A stretch of 64,000 nucleotides of DNA. Origin: Rhodococcus sp. ARC_M5 (GTDB taxonomy: Bacteria; Actinomycetota; Actinomycetes; Mycobacteriales; Mycobacteriaceae). The stretch is from the NCBI RefSeq assembly GCF_022810405.1, contig NZ_JALGQE010000004.1, forward strand, positions 248,001-312,000. Direction: 5' to 3'. A program made the position numbers and the translations under genes. The notes beneath the pieces were generated by a model. It saw only the letters and a program-made list of their open reading frames with translations. It did not search any database and was not told where the DNA came from. Shown here in pieces: positions 54,157 to 63,438 of this stretch (position 1 is the first letter of the stretch; every line of letters begins with the position of its first letter).

Positions 54157-55503
54157 GTGGCAGCCTCCAAGGGAGCCCCAGATCTCTACTCAACGTTCCT
54201 CGCGTCCGCGCCGGGAGCCTTCATCGCCAAGCAGGCCGGCCTGCCGCAGCCCGAGAAGCTGCGCCGCTACAAGGCAGGCGAGCCGCCGCTGGCCGGACCG
54301 GTTCTGATCGGCGGCAACGGCCGCCTCGTCGAGCCGCTGCGTGAGCTGCTCTCGGACTACCCGCAGTCGCAGCCGCACGACGACAAGCACGGCGGACTGG
54401 TGTTCGACGCCACCGGCATCGGCAACGTCGCCGAGCTCGAGCAGCTGTTCAAGTTCTTCCAGCCGGTCATCCGCAACCTGGCACCGTCCGCTCGCGTCGT
54501 CGTCATCGGCACCACTCCCGAAGAGACCTCGAGCGTCGACGAGCACATCGCCCAGCGCGCCCTCGAAGGCTTCACCCGCAGCGTCGGCAAAGAGGTCAAG
54601 CGCGGTGCCACGGCGCAGCTCGTCTACATCTCCCCCAACGCCTCGACCGGTCTCTCCGGTCTCGAGTCCACCCTCCGCTTCCTGCTCTCGGCCAAGTCCG
54701 CATTCGTCGACGGCCAGGTCATCGCCGTCGGTGACGCCGATTCGCAGGCACCCGCATCCTGGGACAAGCCGCTCGCAGGCAAGGTCGCCGTCGTCACCGG
54801 AGCCGCCCGCGGTATCGGTGCCACCATCGCCGAGGTCCTCGCCCGCGACGGAGCCACCGTCATCGCGGCCGACATTCCTGCTGCCGGAGAAGCACTCTCG
54901 CAGACGGCCAACAAGGTCGGCGGCACCTCGCTGGCCCTCGACGTCACCTCGCCCGACGCCGGAGAGGTACTGAGCAAGCACCTGCTGGAGCGTCACGGCG
55001 GCGCCGACATCATCGTGCACAACGCAGGCATCACCCGCGACAAGACCCTCGCCAACATGGACGACGCCCGCTGGAACTCGGTCATCGGCGTCAACCTTGC
55101 TGCCCCGCAGCGCATCACCGACGAGCTCGTCGCATCCGGCGCACTCAAGGAGGGCGGCCGCGTCGTCGACGTCTCCTCCATCGCCGGTATCGCAGGCAAC
55201 CGCGGCCAGACCAACTACGGCACGTCCAAGGCCGGCGTCATCGGCTTGGTCCACGCGTCCGCACCGGTGCTGGCGAAGAAGAACATCACCATCAACGCCG
55301 TCGCCCCCGGCTTCATCGAGACCGCGATGACCGCGGCGATCCCGTTCGCCACCCGCGAGGCCGGACGACGCATGAGCTCGCTGCTGCAGGGCGGCGAGAC
55401 CGTCGACGTCGCGGAGTTGGTCTCCTACTTCGCTTCTCCCGCATCCAACGCCGTCACCGGCCAGGTCGTACGCGTGTGCGGCCAGAGCCTGCTCGGCGCA
55501 TGA
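54157..55503 (+). CDS. fabG4: 3-oxoacyl-ACP reductase FabG4 (high-molecular-weight FabG)
   Basis: A 448-residue two-part reductase. The N-terminal flavodoxin-like region (about 1-200: [40 protein letters not shown]) precedes a classical SDR (about 210-448): [60 protein letters not shown] (YxxxK). This is the HMwFabG layout of Mtb FabG4 (Rv0242c), an NADH-dependent ketoacyl-CoA/ACP reductase. GTG 54157 is chosen because AAAGG lies 7 bp before it; ATG 54142 has a poor site. It overlaps htdX by 4 bp. Confidence 0.95.
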   Translation: MAASKGAPDLYSTFLASAPGAFIAKQAGLPQPEKLRRYKAGEPPLAGPVLIGGNGRLVEPLRELLSDYPQSQPHDDKHGGLVFDATGIGNVAELEQLFKFFQPVIRNLAPSARVVVIGTTPEETSSVDEHIAQRALEGFTRSVGKEVKRGATAQLVYISPNASTGLSGLESTLRFLLSAKSAFVDGQVIAVGDADSQAPASWDKPLAGKVAVVTGAARGIGATIAEVLARDGATVIAADIPAAGEALSQTANKVGGTSLALDVTSPDAGEVLSKHLLERHGGADIIVHNAGITRDKTLANMDDARWNSVIGVNLAAPQRITDELVASGALKEGGRVVDVSSIAGIAGNRGQTNYGTSKAGVIGLVHASAPVLAKKNITINAVAPGFIETAMTAAIPFATREAGRRMSSLLQGGETVDVAELVSYFASPASNAVTGQVVRVCGQSLLGA

Positions 55504-56357
55504 GCGTCGTCCAGCTCCGGGAGCAGCCCAAGACCTCCGAGATCTACAGATCGGCTGCGCTCGGCGCGTTGCCCTTCCTCGGATCCACGTCGTCCACGGT
55601 GCCCAACACCGTGTACGAACTCGAGGGTCTGCGAGTGGACCCCGACAACCTCGCCGGGTACTGCCGCGCGACAGGGTTGCGATTCGGCGATCAGCTCCCG
55701 GTGACCTACCCCTTCACCCTCGTCTTCCCGACGGTGATGAAACTGATGGTGTCCAAGGGCTTTCCGTTCGCGGCCATCGGCTCGGTGCACGCCGAGAACG
55801 TCATCGAGCAGTTCCGTGGCATCTCGGCCTCCGAGCCGCTGGACGTACGAGTGCATGCGGAGAACCTGCGCGAGCACCGCAAGGGCTTGCTGGTCGACCT
55901 GATCAGTGAGGTCAAGGTGGGACGCGAACTGGTCTGGAAGCAGACCTCGAGCTTCCTGAGCCTGCAGAAGACCTCACTGTCCGGTGGACCCCGTGAAACA
56001 CCGCCCGCCGACGAGGTGCCGCCGCCCCCGACCCGCACCCTGCGCGTCGACCAGCGGATCATCAGCCGGTATGCGGCCATCTCCGGAGACCGCAACCCGA
56101 TCCACGTATCCTCGCTCGGCGCAAAGGCATTCGGATTCCCGAAGACCATCGCGCACGGCATGTGGAGCGCAGCAGCCGTCCTGCAGACCGTCGAGGGTCG
56201 AATCCCGGAGGCCGTGAACTACAGCATCCGCTTCGGTAAGCCGATCATCCTGCCCGCGACGGTGAACGCCTACGCCGACGCCGTCGGTACCGGGTGGGAC
56301 CTGTCGCTGAAGAACCCGAAGAAGGGCTACCCGCATCTGACGGGAACCCTGCGCTGA
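55500..56357 (+). CDS. htdX: 3-hydroxyacyl dehydratase HtdX (MaoC-like)
   Basis: A 285-residue double hot-dog hydratase. The C-terminal MaoC motif [20 protein letters not shown] with [12 protein letters not shown] is intact (near residues 189-225); the N-terminal half ([20 protein letters not shown]) is the non-catalytic repeat. It interconverts (3R)-hydroxyacyl and trans-2-enoyl thioesters. Gene order fabG4-htdX equals Mtb Rv0242c-Rv0241c, and the two form a reductase-dehydratase pair. The start is fixed by the ATGA overlap. A long hairpin follows. Confidence 0.93.
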   Translation: MSVVQLREQPKTSEIYRSAALGALPFLGSTSSTVPNTVYELEGLRVDPDNLAGYCRATGLRFGDQLPVTYPFTLVFPTVMKLMVSKGFPFAAIGSVHAENVIEQFRGISASEPLDVRVHAENLREHRKGLLVDLISEVKVGRELVWKQTSSFLSLQKTSLSGGPRETPPADEVPPPPTRTLRVDQRIISRYAAISGDRNPIHVSSLGAKAFGFPKTIAHGMWSAAAVLQTVEGRIPEAVNYSIRFGKPIILPATVNAYADAVGTGWDLSLKNPKKGYPHLTGTLR

Positions 56358-56363
56358 TTGGCT

Positions 56364-56429
56364 CGAACTCGAAGTTATGGACGGATTTCCTCGGATTTCC
56401 TCGGATTTTCGTCCATAACTTCGAGTTCG
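56364..56429. terminator. perfect 20 bp inverted repeat between htdX and the TetR gene
   Basis: CGAACTCGAAGTTATGGACG (56364-56383) pairs exactly with 56410-56429. The 26 nt loop is itself a tandem of GGATTTCCTC units. It separates two convergent genes, so it can end both. The core AACTCG-N-AGTTATG-N-A is shared with the hairpin at 10279. Confidence 0.75.
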
Positions 56430-56434
56430 GCAGC

Positions 56435-57037
56435 TCAGGTGGCGGCGGTCTTCTTACCGGCCAGGCCGCGCCATGCCAGGTTCTCCAGCAGGTCCGCTGC
56501 TGCGTCGACCTCTATCTCACCGCCTGCCACTCTGTCGGCGACGGCCTCGCCGGCCCCGACCAACGCGACGGCCATCAGCCCGAAGTTCTGCGACTGCTCC
56601 GGATCCCTCGTACTCATCGCGAGCAAGCCGGCCGTCAGCTCGATCAGCCGATCACGACTGCTCTGCACCTGTGAGGCGAACGCCTGCTGACCGATCGCCT
56701 GACGGTAGAGCACCATCCACGACTTCCGGTTCTCGCCGACGAAGCCGAGGAAGCCGATCAGTGCTTTGCGCAATTGCTCGCGCGGCGTCAGGGTCGGATC
56801 TGCAGCGGGTGTCAGGGCTTCGACGAACTTGACGCCCTCGCGGTGGATGCACGCGGCGAACAACTCGTCCTTCGACCCGTAGTACAGGTAGAGCATCGGT
56901 TTGGAGATGGCCGCCTTCTTGGCGATCGAATCCATCGACGTCTCATGAAACCCGTTGTCGGAGAACACATCCACTGCCGCGTCGAGCATCTGCTGCTCGC
57001 GGACGGCGCGGGGCAGTCTCTTGGTGCCGCCAGCCAT
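56435..57037 (-). CDS. TetR family transcriptional regulator (Rv0238-like)
   Basis: A 200-residue TetR repressor. The HTH reads REQQMLDAAVDVFSDNGFHE, TSMDSIAKKAAISKPMLYLY and YGSKDELFAACIHREG at about residues 13-65. The ligand domain includes ENRKSWMVLYRQAIGQQAFA. In Mtb a TetR gene (Rv0238) sits between lpqI and htdX in the same place. A perfect TTACT-N4-AGTAA site lies 32 bp upstream of its start and in the fadA2/fabG4 promoters, so it probably represses itself and these fatty-acid genes in response to an acyl-CoA. This is inference from motif and position. Confidence 0.9.
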   Translation of the reverse strand: MAGGTKRLPRAVREQQMLDAAVDVFSDNGFHETSMDSIAKKAAISKPMLYLYYGSKDELFAACIHREGVKFVEALTPAADPTLTPREQLRKALIGFLGFVGENRKSWMVLYRQAIGQQAFASQVQSSRDRLIELTAGLLAMSTRDPEQSQNFGLMAVALVGAGEAVADRVAGGEIEVDAAADLLENLAWRGLAGKKTAAT

Positions 57038-57067
57038 GGACCCTCCAATACGTACGAAGTACTAGAC

Positions 57068-57083
57068 GTTACTCCACAGTAAG
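57068..57083. promoter_or_regulatory. palindromic operator upstream of the TetR gene
   Basis: TTACT-CCAC-AGTAA is a perfect inverted repeat at 57069-57082, 32 bp upstream of the TetR start, with the same core as the fadA2/fabG4 site. It also lies just beyond the 3' end of lpqI. Confidence 0.65.
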
Positions 57084-57099
57084 GTCCAGTACCGCGCAA

Positions 57100-58275
57100 T
57101 CAGGCCCCGCACGCCCCCTTGAACCGGGCAACCGTCGCTGCAGCCTCGTCCACCTGACCCGCCGGGAGGCGTCCCGTCGCCACCGCGTCCTCGAGGTTGT
57201 CCAACACCGCGGGCACCTGATCGGTGGTGAGCCACAGCGCCACGTCGGCTCCCGCGACAAGGGCCGCCTCGACCGCGTCGACGATCCCGAGTCGAGCCGT
57301 GATCGCCGCCATGCCGCTGAGGTCGTCGGTGAAGATCGGGCCGTCGAACGGCGCGGCACCGTATCCGACGCCGTCGCGCAGCAACGCCATCGCTGCCGGG
57401 CTGATACTCGCGGGCACTCCTGGCTCGGTCAGCCCCGGCACGTCGAGGTGCCCCACCATGACGCCGACTCCGGGGCTGTTCAGCGCTGCGAACGGCAGGA
57501 GATCCTTGGCCTTCAACTCGTCGAGCGAAGGAGTCGTCACCGCGCCGGTGTGCGAATCGCCCGAACCCGAACCGTGTCCGGGGAAGTGCTTGATGACAGG
57601 CTTGACGCCCGCGTCTTCCAGACCCCGCGCGTAGGCCCCCGCATAATCGATGACGCCCTGCGGATCGTCGGAGAACGACCGATCGCCGATGACGGAATCA
57701 GCAGGCTGAGCGCTCACGTCGACCACCGGGGCGTAGTCGACGGTGACCCCGAGGTCCTTCAGACCCCGACCGCGCGTCAACGCCTGCTGATACGCCTCGT
57801 CCACCGACACCGTCTGCGCCAGCACGCGCGCCGAGGGTGCCTCTCCCAGCAGATCCGCAACCCGCGAGACCCGCCCGCCCTCCTCGTCGATCGTGACCAT
57901 CGGTGCCACCACGGAGGCGTCGAGCACCTGCGGTACCTCCCGGTTGCCGAGCATCGATTCGTCGGTCCAACTGCCGACGAAGATGCCGCCGACCTGTTCG
58001 GTGGACATGATCTGCACCGCATCCGCAGTGCCGGTGACTCCCACGGTGAGGAGCTGAGCCAATCGCTGGCGCTCCGACAATCCATCGACGAACGCAACGC
58101 AGTCGTCGACGGGCGGTACCGGTTGCGGGACCGTCGTGTCGATCGGGGTGGTCGTCGACGCAGAGGCCGCAGCCTGCGTCGACGCGACCTGCGTGGACTC
58201 ACTCGAGCAGGAGACCAACAGGCCGACCCCGACCGTCATGACCGCAGCGGACCGAACAGAAAACCGAAGTCGCAT
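57100..58275 (-). CDS. lpqI: beta-N-acetylhexosaminidase lipoprotein, GH3 (LpqI/NagZ-like)
   Basis: A 391-residue lipoprotein. The signal ends in LLVSC at about residues 19-23, then a Thr/Ser/Ala linker to residue 50. The GH3 domain shows VTIDEEGGRVSRV, APVVDVSAQPADSVIGDRSF, the NagZ motif KHFPGHGSGSGDSHTG (catalytic His/Asp pair), and the nucleophile in TDDLSGMAAI. It removes N-acetylglucosamine from peptidoglycan fragments in the cell envelope. Position and length equal Mtb LpqI (Rv0237). ATG 58275 gives the best signal peptide. A hairpin lies in the divergent spacer to the stress-protein gene. Confidence 0.93.
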   Translation of the reverse strand: MRLRFSVRSAAVMTVGVGLLVSCSSESTQVASTQAAASASTTTPIDTTVPQPVPPVDDCVAFVDGLSERQRLAQLLTVGVTGTADAVQIMSTEQVGGIFVGSWTDESMLGNREVPQVLDASVVAPMVTIDEEGGRVSRVADLLGEAPSARVLAQTVSVDEAYQQALTRGRGLKDLGVTVDYAPVVDVSAQPADSVIGDRSFSDDPQGVIDYAGAYARGLEDAGVKPVIKHFPGHGSGSGDSHTGAVTTPSLDELKAKDLLPFAALNSPGVGVMVGHLDVPGLTEPGVPASISPAAMALLRDGVGYGAAPFDGPIFTDDLSGMAAITARLGIVDAVEAALVAGADVALWLTTDQVPAVLDNLEDAVATGRLPAGQVDEAAATVARFKGACGA

Positions 58276-58324
58276 GATTCGACGGTAGCCGAGATCGTCG
58301 GTGTCGCTGCCACCCCTCCGGTTG

Positions 58325-58375
58325 GGATCAATGTGGCTTTCTTGCACTCCTAGCGACTGGAAGCCACATTGATCC
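58325..58375. repeat. perfect 15 bp inverted repeat in a divergent promoter region
   Basis: GGATCAATGTGGCTT (58325-58339) pairs exactly with AAGCCACATTGATCC (58361-58375) around a 21 nt loop. It sits between divergent genes lpqI and the stress-protein gene, so it is not a simple terminator; its arm and loop size match the hairpin at 10279. Confidence 0.7.
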
Positions 58376-58426
58376 AGACCGGGGGCGCTAATCTGGACGA
58401 ACGCGACATGAGGAGGAGTTCGAACC

Positions 58427-58894
58427 ATGACCGCAGACCTCATACTCATTGCCTACGACGGCTCCGACAACGCCAAACGCGCCATCGACTATGCCGGACG
58501 ATTTCTCACCACCTCACGAGCGATCGTCGTCACCGCGTGGGAGCCGATGGTCCGTCAGGCCGCTCGAATGTCCGGCCTCTCCGGGGTCATGCAGCCCGAA
58601 TGGGTGCCCGACGACGAGGCCGAGGATGTCGCGCTCACCGATGCGAAAGTGACCAACAGTGAGGGCGTCGCCCTGGCCGAGGCCGCAGGCCTGAAGGTGG
58701 AAGGACAGTGCACCGAATGCACCACCGCCATCTGGAGCGCGATAGTGGAGAAGGCCGACGAGATGGACGTCGACATCATCGTCACCGGTACCCGAGGTGC
58801 CACCGGACTACGTGCGTTGCTGCAGAGCTCGGTGGCCGAGCACGTTCTACGACACAGTCATCGACCCGTCCTGATCGTTCCCCCCGGCAAGTAA
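58427..58894 (+). CDS. universal stress protein family protein
   Basis: A 155-residue single UspA domain. ILIAYDGSDNAKRAIDYAGR at the N-terminus, VDIIVTGTRGATGLRALLQS and SVAEHVLRHSHRPVLIVPPG at the end give the ATP-binding G-x2-G-x9-(G/S) signature. Two Cys (GQCTECTTA) lie in the middle, unusual enough to suggest redox sensing. The start has a textbook AGGAGG upstream. Such proteins bind ATP and modulate growth and persistence. Confidence 0.9.
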   Translation: MTADLILIAYDGSDNAKRAIDYAGRFLTTSRAIVVTAWEPMVRQAARMSGLSGVMQPEWVPDDEAEDVALTDAKVTNSEGVALAEAAGLKVEGQCTECTTAIWSAIVEKADEMDVDIIVTGTRGATGLRALLQSSVAEHVLRHSHRPVLIVPPGK

Positions 58895-58997
58895 CGCGTC
58901 CAGCGGCCTGATGGGCGGATGCGAGTGATACCGTGATGCCCGCGTGGGGGTCCACCTCACCCGCTTCTTTCCTGAGCCGACTGACTGGAGAACCGAG

Positions 58998-59168
58998 ATG
59001 AAGTTCGCTGTCCCGGGTGTCATTGCCGCCGTCGTCGGAGCCGTGTTGGGTGCGGGCGTCGTGTTCGGAGTCACCGCAGCCGCAGCCGACAATTCTCGTC
59101 CGGATATCGATCGCTCCGGAAACGCCGACTCGTCCTTGCTGAACCAGGTTGAGTACGGCAGCCGCTGA
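58998..59168 (+). CDS. DUF2613 small membrane protein (Rv0236A-like)
   Basis: A 56-residue secreted or anchored peptide: VPGVIAAVVGAVLGAGVVFG is one hydrophobic helix and ADNSRPDIDRSGNADSSLLN with QVEYGSR the conserved tail. Mtb has the same small gene (Rv0236A) directly before aftD. The start follows GGAG by 7 bp. The stop overlaps the aftD frame, so the two are coupled; a helper role for AftD is inferred. Confidence 0.85.
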   Translation: MKFAVPGVIAAVVGAVLGAGVVFGVTAAAADNSRPDIDRSGNADSSLLNQVEYGSR

Positions 59169-62100
59169 CGCTGGTCGCTTTCGTGAATCGATGATCTCGG
59201 CCGAGTCGCTCGGCCGTAAGTGGCTTCTCGGCGTCTCGATTCTGGCGTTCCTCCTCACCTTTCTGCAGGTCCCCGGCTTCACCGTCGCCGACACCAAGTA
59301 CGACCTGGCTCAGAACCCGCTCGGATTTCTCGAGCGCGCCTCCCATCAATGGAACAGTGCAGCGCCGCTCGGCCAGGTACAGAACCAGGCCTACGGCTAC
59401 TTCTTCCCGCACGGCGCGTTCTTCGCCGGCGGGGATCTACTGTCGATCCCGCCGTGGATCACGCAACGAATCTGGTGGGCGCTGCTGCTCATCGCCGGTT
59501 TCTGGGGAATCGTCCGGCTCGCCGAAGCCCTCGGTATCGGCAGCCGCAGCTCCCGGCTGATCGCAGCGACGGCGTTCGTTCTCTCGCCCCGAGTCATCAC
59601 CACCCTCGCGTCGATCTCCTCGGAGACGATGCCGATGATGCTGGCACCGTGGGTGCTGATCCCGATAGTGCGGTGTCTGAACACCGAGTCCGTGAAACAG
59701 GCGCTCTGGCGACCGGCTGCACAGTCGGCGCTGGCAGTGGCGTTGATGGGCGCAGTCAATGCCGTGGCCACTGCCGCCGCCGTTCTGGTGGCCGTGATCT
59801 GGATGCTGACGCATCGACCGAACAGGCGTTGGTTCGTCTTCGCTGGTTGGTGGACGGGCTTCCTGGTACTCGCGACGCTGTGGTGGATCGTTCCACTGCT
59901 GTTGCTGGGGAAGGTATCGCCACCGTTTCTCGACTACATCGAATCGTCCGGCACCACCACGCAGTGGACGTCGCTGACCGAGGTACTGCGCGGCACCGGC
60001 AGTTGGACGCCGTTCGTCTCTCCCGAGCGAGTGGCCGGAGCCGTTCTGGTGACTCAGCCCGCCGCAGTCATCGCGACGGGCCTGATCGCGGCGGCTGGAA
60101 TCGCGGGCCTGGCGATGCGCTCGATGCCCGCACGCGGCCGGTTGACGATCATGCTGTTCGTCGGACTCGTCGGTCTCGGTGCCGGGTTCGTCGGCGATCT
60201 GGACGGTCCGTTCGCAGCCACTGTCCGATTGTTCCTCGATTCCGCAGGCGCACCGCTGCGCAACATCCACAAGCTCGAACCGGTCATTCGAATCCCGTTG
60301 GTGCTGGGCCTGGCTCACCTGTTGGCGCGAGTTCCGCTCCCGGGCTCCGCTCCACGGACCCAGTGGCGCGAGGCCGTCGCGCATCCCGAGAAACACCCGA
60401 TGGTGGCCGTGACCGCGTTGGTCCTCGTGGCCTTGACGCTGTCCACCTCGTTGGCGTGGACGGGCAAGCTCGCGCCGCGCGGCGCATACGAGGCCGTTCC
60501 GCAGTACTGGCACGACGCCGCCGACTGGCTCACCGACAATGCCTCGGGGTCGAGCTCCGACGGGTCCGACGCCCAGCGAGCACTGATCGTGCCCGGCGCG
60601 CCGTTCGCCCTGCAGACCTGGGGCCTGACCCGCGACGAACCACTGCAGGCTCTGGCCACCACGCCCTGGGCCGTGCGCGACGCCGTGCCGCTCACCCCGC
60701 CGGGTGCCATCCGCGCACTGGACTCCGTGCAACGACTCTTTGCCGACGGACGGCCGTCGGCCGGATTGGCCGATACCCTTCTGGGACAGGGCATCAGCTA
60801 CGTCGTGGTGCGCAACGACCTCGATCCCGAGGACTCCCGATCCACCCGTCCGGCATCGGTGCACCAGGTGCTCGACGGTTCGCCGGGACTCGAGAAGGTG
60901 GCCGAATTCGGTGAGGACGTGTCTCCCGGTGAGGTCGACGGCGTCGTTCTCGACGGTGATCTGCGCCCTCCCTATCCGGCTGTGGAGATCTATTCTGTGG
61001 GCGATGCGGCAGACATTCCCGCGTCCGGTCCCTACACCGTCGACCTCGATCGCGTCCCCGTGATCCAGGGTGGCCCGGAGTCGATTCTGCGCTCGAACGA
61101 ATTGCGGAACAGCGGGATTCGCACTCCCGTGCCGGCCGGGCCGACACTGCTGGCGTCGGACGCGGCTGCCGCCGGCATACCCGTCGACTCGGTGACGGTG
61201 ACCGACACCCCGATGAATCGCGAGACCGACTTCGGCCAGGTCGACAATCACAACTCTGCGCTGCGAGCCGCCGACGAGCCGCGACGTTCGCTCAACGAGG
61301 TGTCCGACTACCCGGTGTACGGGGCGAAGACGGTGAACGCCGAGTGGGAGGGCGCAACTCTGACGGCGTCGAGTTCGGCCTCGGACGCCACGCAGATCGG
61401 CGGCAGCGCCCCCGGCAGCGGTGTCGCCGCCGCGGTGGACGGTGACCTGGCCACCGGCTGGATCAGCAACGGCATCGAACGTGCTGTGGGGCAATGGCTT
61501 CAACTGGACTTCGATACCCCGGTACGCGGCGGGTTGCTGCACATGCGCACCAGCCCGGGGACGATCGGCGACCCGGTGAAGTGGGTGGAGATCACCACCC
61601 CGAACGGGTCGACGGCGGCGCGCGTCGACGAGCCGGGTGAGCCGATGACGGTGTCGCTGCCGGGCGGCGAGACTCCGTGGCTGCGCATCACCGCGAAGTC
61701 GACGGTCGACGGAACCCGGGGCAGCCAGTTCGGCATCAGCGAGGTCTCGGTGGACGACTACTCCGACCGGGACAACCCGTTGCCGGTACCGATCGTGCAC
61801 CGCGCGGTGCTGCCCGAGACTCCGGCCGGAGCGAGCGTCGACGCCTGGGAACTGGGCCAGGAATTCCCGGGCCGCTCGGGGTGCCTCGACACCGAGGATC
61901 GAATCCGGTGCAGCAGTGGACTGTCCAAGTCGCCCGAGGAACTGGGGCGCTTCTCCCGCACGATCGACGTGCCGATGGGCACCGCGGTCATTCCCGACCT
62001 GACGGTGCGGACCCGTCAGTCTCCCGAGCTCGAAGCTCTATTGGCACAACCGGGTCGACCGTTGGCCCGCGGGGCGTCGGACGTCGCCGACCTGCACGGC

Positions 62101-63438
62101 TCGGCGTTCGCCGCCACCGACGGTGATCCGCGCACATCGTGGACCGCGCCGGAGAAGTCGATCACCGATCGAGCCGGCACCAACCCCACCCTGACCATCG
62201 AATTACCGGCTCCCACACTGGTGGACGGGCTCGAACTCACCCCCAGCCTCGGTGAACTTCCGGCACACCCCACCCGGGTCGCCGTCAACCTCGGCAACGG
62301 CCCGATGGTGCGCGACGTCGACACCGACGGCTCGACGACCCTCGAGCTGGCACCGTACGTGACCGACAGGATCGTGTTGTCGATCGTGGACTGGGACGGC
62401 GTCCTGGACCGAAACTCGTTGGGCTTCATTCAGTCTCAACCACCGGGTTTTGCCGAAGTGACGCCGCTGTCTTCTGGCGAACCGATCGGCGCACCGTACG
62501 ACGGCGATCGCGTGATCACGGTGGACTGCTTCAACGGTCCCATCGTCTCCATTACCGGGCAGACGGTGCGCACGTCGGTGACCGCTACCGCCGACCGATT
62601 TCGTTCCGGCGAGCCCATGAAGGCCTCGGTGTGCGACGCCGATATCCCGGTCGACGAGAACTTCGTCAACCCGGTCTCGTTACCCGAGGGACGCCAGGAC
62701 ATCGTGGTGCAGCCGGGAGCGTCGTTCTTCGTCGACGGTATTCGATTGCGCACCATGCCCATTCCGGCGCAGTGGCCGACGAGCTCGGCGCCGCAGGCCG
62801 CGAGAACCACCGCCTGGAGCCCCGATCACCGCGAGGTGACGCTCACCTCCACGACGGAGGATCGCTTGCTCGTCATTCCGGAAAGCAACAACAGCGGTTG
62901 GCGCGCAACCACTCCCGGTGGCGTCGAACTGTCCCCGGTAGTGGTCGACGGGTGGCAGCAGGCCTGGATCGTTCCGGCCGGGGCGTCGGGCACGATCTCG
63001 TTGGATTTCGCCACCGATCGTTGGTACCGACTCGGCATCTTCGGTGGGCTGCTGCTACTGATCCCGCTGTTCTTCGCGGCGCTGCGTCGGCCGCGTACTG
63101 CGCCGGATGTCGGTCCGCCGCCGCGGCCGTGGCAGAGCGTTCCGGCCGCAGTAGCGGCGTTGCTCGGAGCCACGATCGTGTTGGCCGGGATCACCGGTGC
63201 TGCCGCGGTGGCCGTGATCGGTGTCGGCGCGGTGGTTCTGGACCGCCGCTACGGTCCCGCGCTCTCGTCGCGCGTGTTGGTTTCCACGGCAGGTGGATTC
63301 ACTCTGCTGGCTCCAGCGCTGCTCTCGCTGGGTCCGTGGCGCTCTCCGGACGGGTACGTCGGCGGGTCCTACTGGGTGCAGCTGGCCGCGCTGATCGGAA
63401 TCGTCGCGTTGGCGATCAGTGCGATACGGAAGCCGTGA
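59149..63438 (+). CDS. aftD: arabinofuranosyltransferase AftD
   Basis: A giant membrane enzyme of 1429 residues (TTG start) or 1415 (ATG 59191; neither has a strong ribosome site). The N-terminal GT-C domain has about 11 helices; the first periplasmic loop carries the catalytic acid in VADTKYDLAQNPLGFLERAS. After residue about 430 come soluble beta-rich domains, including carbohydrate-binding-like modules (GSGVAAAVDGDLATGWISNG, GSAFAATDGDPRTSWTAPEK), then C-terminal helices from about 1280. It adds alpha-1,3/1,5 arabinofuranose from decaprenyl-phosphate arabinose to arabinogalactan and lipoarabinomannan. Length and context equal Mtb Rv0236c. It overlaps the convergent acyltransferase gene by 23 bp. 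Confidence 0.95.
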   Translation: MSTAAADAGRFRESMISAESLGRKWLLGVSILAFLLTFLQVPGFTVADTKYDLAQNPLGFLERASHQWNSAAPLGQVQNQAYGYFFPHGAFFAGGDLLSIPPWITQRIWWALLLIAGFWGIVRLAEALGIGSRSSRLIAATAFVLSPRVITTLASISSETMPMMLAPWVLIPIVRCLNTESVKQALWRPAAQSALAVALMGAVNAVATAAAVLVAVIWMLTHRPNRRWFVFAGWWTGFLVLATLWWIVPLLLLGKVSPPFLDYIESSGTTTQWTSLTEVLRGTGSWTPFVSPERVAGAVLVTQPAAVIATGLIAAAGIAGLAMRSMPARGRLTIMLFVGLVGLGAGFVGDLDGPFAATVRLFLDSAGAPLRNIHKLEPVIRIPLVLGLAHLLARVPLPGSAPRTQWREAVAHPEKHPMVAVTALVLVALTLSTSLAWTGKLAPRGAYEAVPQYWHDAADWLTDNASGSSSDGSDAQRALIVPGAPFALQTWGLTRDEPLQALATTPWAVRDAVPLTPPGAIRALDSVQRLFADGRPSAGLADTLLGQGISYVVVRNDLDPEDSRSTRPASVHQVLDGSPGLEKVAEFGEDVSPGEVDGVVLDGDLRPPYPAVEIYSVGDAADIPASGPYTVDLDRVPVIQGGPESILRSNELRNSGIRTPVPAGPTLLASDAAAAGIPVDSVTVTDTPMNRETDFGQVDNHNSALRAADEPRRSLNEVSDYPVYGAKTVNAEWEGATLTASSSASDATQIGGSAPGSGVAAAVDGDLATGWISNGIERAVGQWLQLDFDTPVRGGLLHMRTSPGTIGDPVKWVEITTPNGSTAARVDEPGEPMTVSLPGGETPWLRITAKSTVDGTRGSQFGISEVSVDDYSDRDNPLPVPIVHRAVLPETPAGASVDAWELGQEFPGRSGCLDTEDRIRCSSGLSKSPEELGRFSRTIDVPMGTAVIPDLTVRTRQSPELEALLAQPGRPLARGASDVADLHGSAFAATDGDPRTSWTAPEKSITDRAGTNPTLTIELPAPTLVDGLELTPSLGELPAHPTRVAVNLGNGPMVRDVDTDGSTTLELAPYVTDRIVLSIVDWDGVLDRNSLGFIQSQPPGFAEVTPLSSGEPIGAPYDGDRVITVDCFNGPIVSITGQTVRTSVTATADRFRSGEPMKASVCDADIPVDENFVNPVSLPEGRQDIVVQPGASFFVDGIRLRTMPIPAQWPTSSAPQAARTTAWSPDHREVTLTSTTEDRLLVIPESNNSGWRATTPGGVELSPVVVDGWQQAWIVPAGASGTISLDFATDRWYRLGIFGGLLLLIPLFFAALRRPRTAPDVGPPPRPWQSVPAAVAALLGATIVLAGITGAAAVAVIGVGAVVLDRRYGPALSSRVLVSTAGGFTLLAPALLSLGPWRSPDGYVGGSYWVQLAALIGIVALAISAIRKP

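Noticed and set aside
59437-61800. 787-codon minus-strand open frame opposite aftD
   Set aside because: His/Arg/Gly-rich shadow of the aftD coding strand; no domain.
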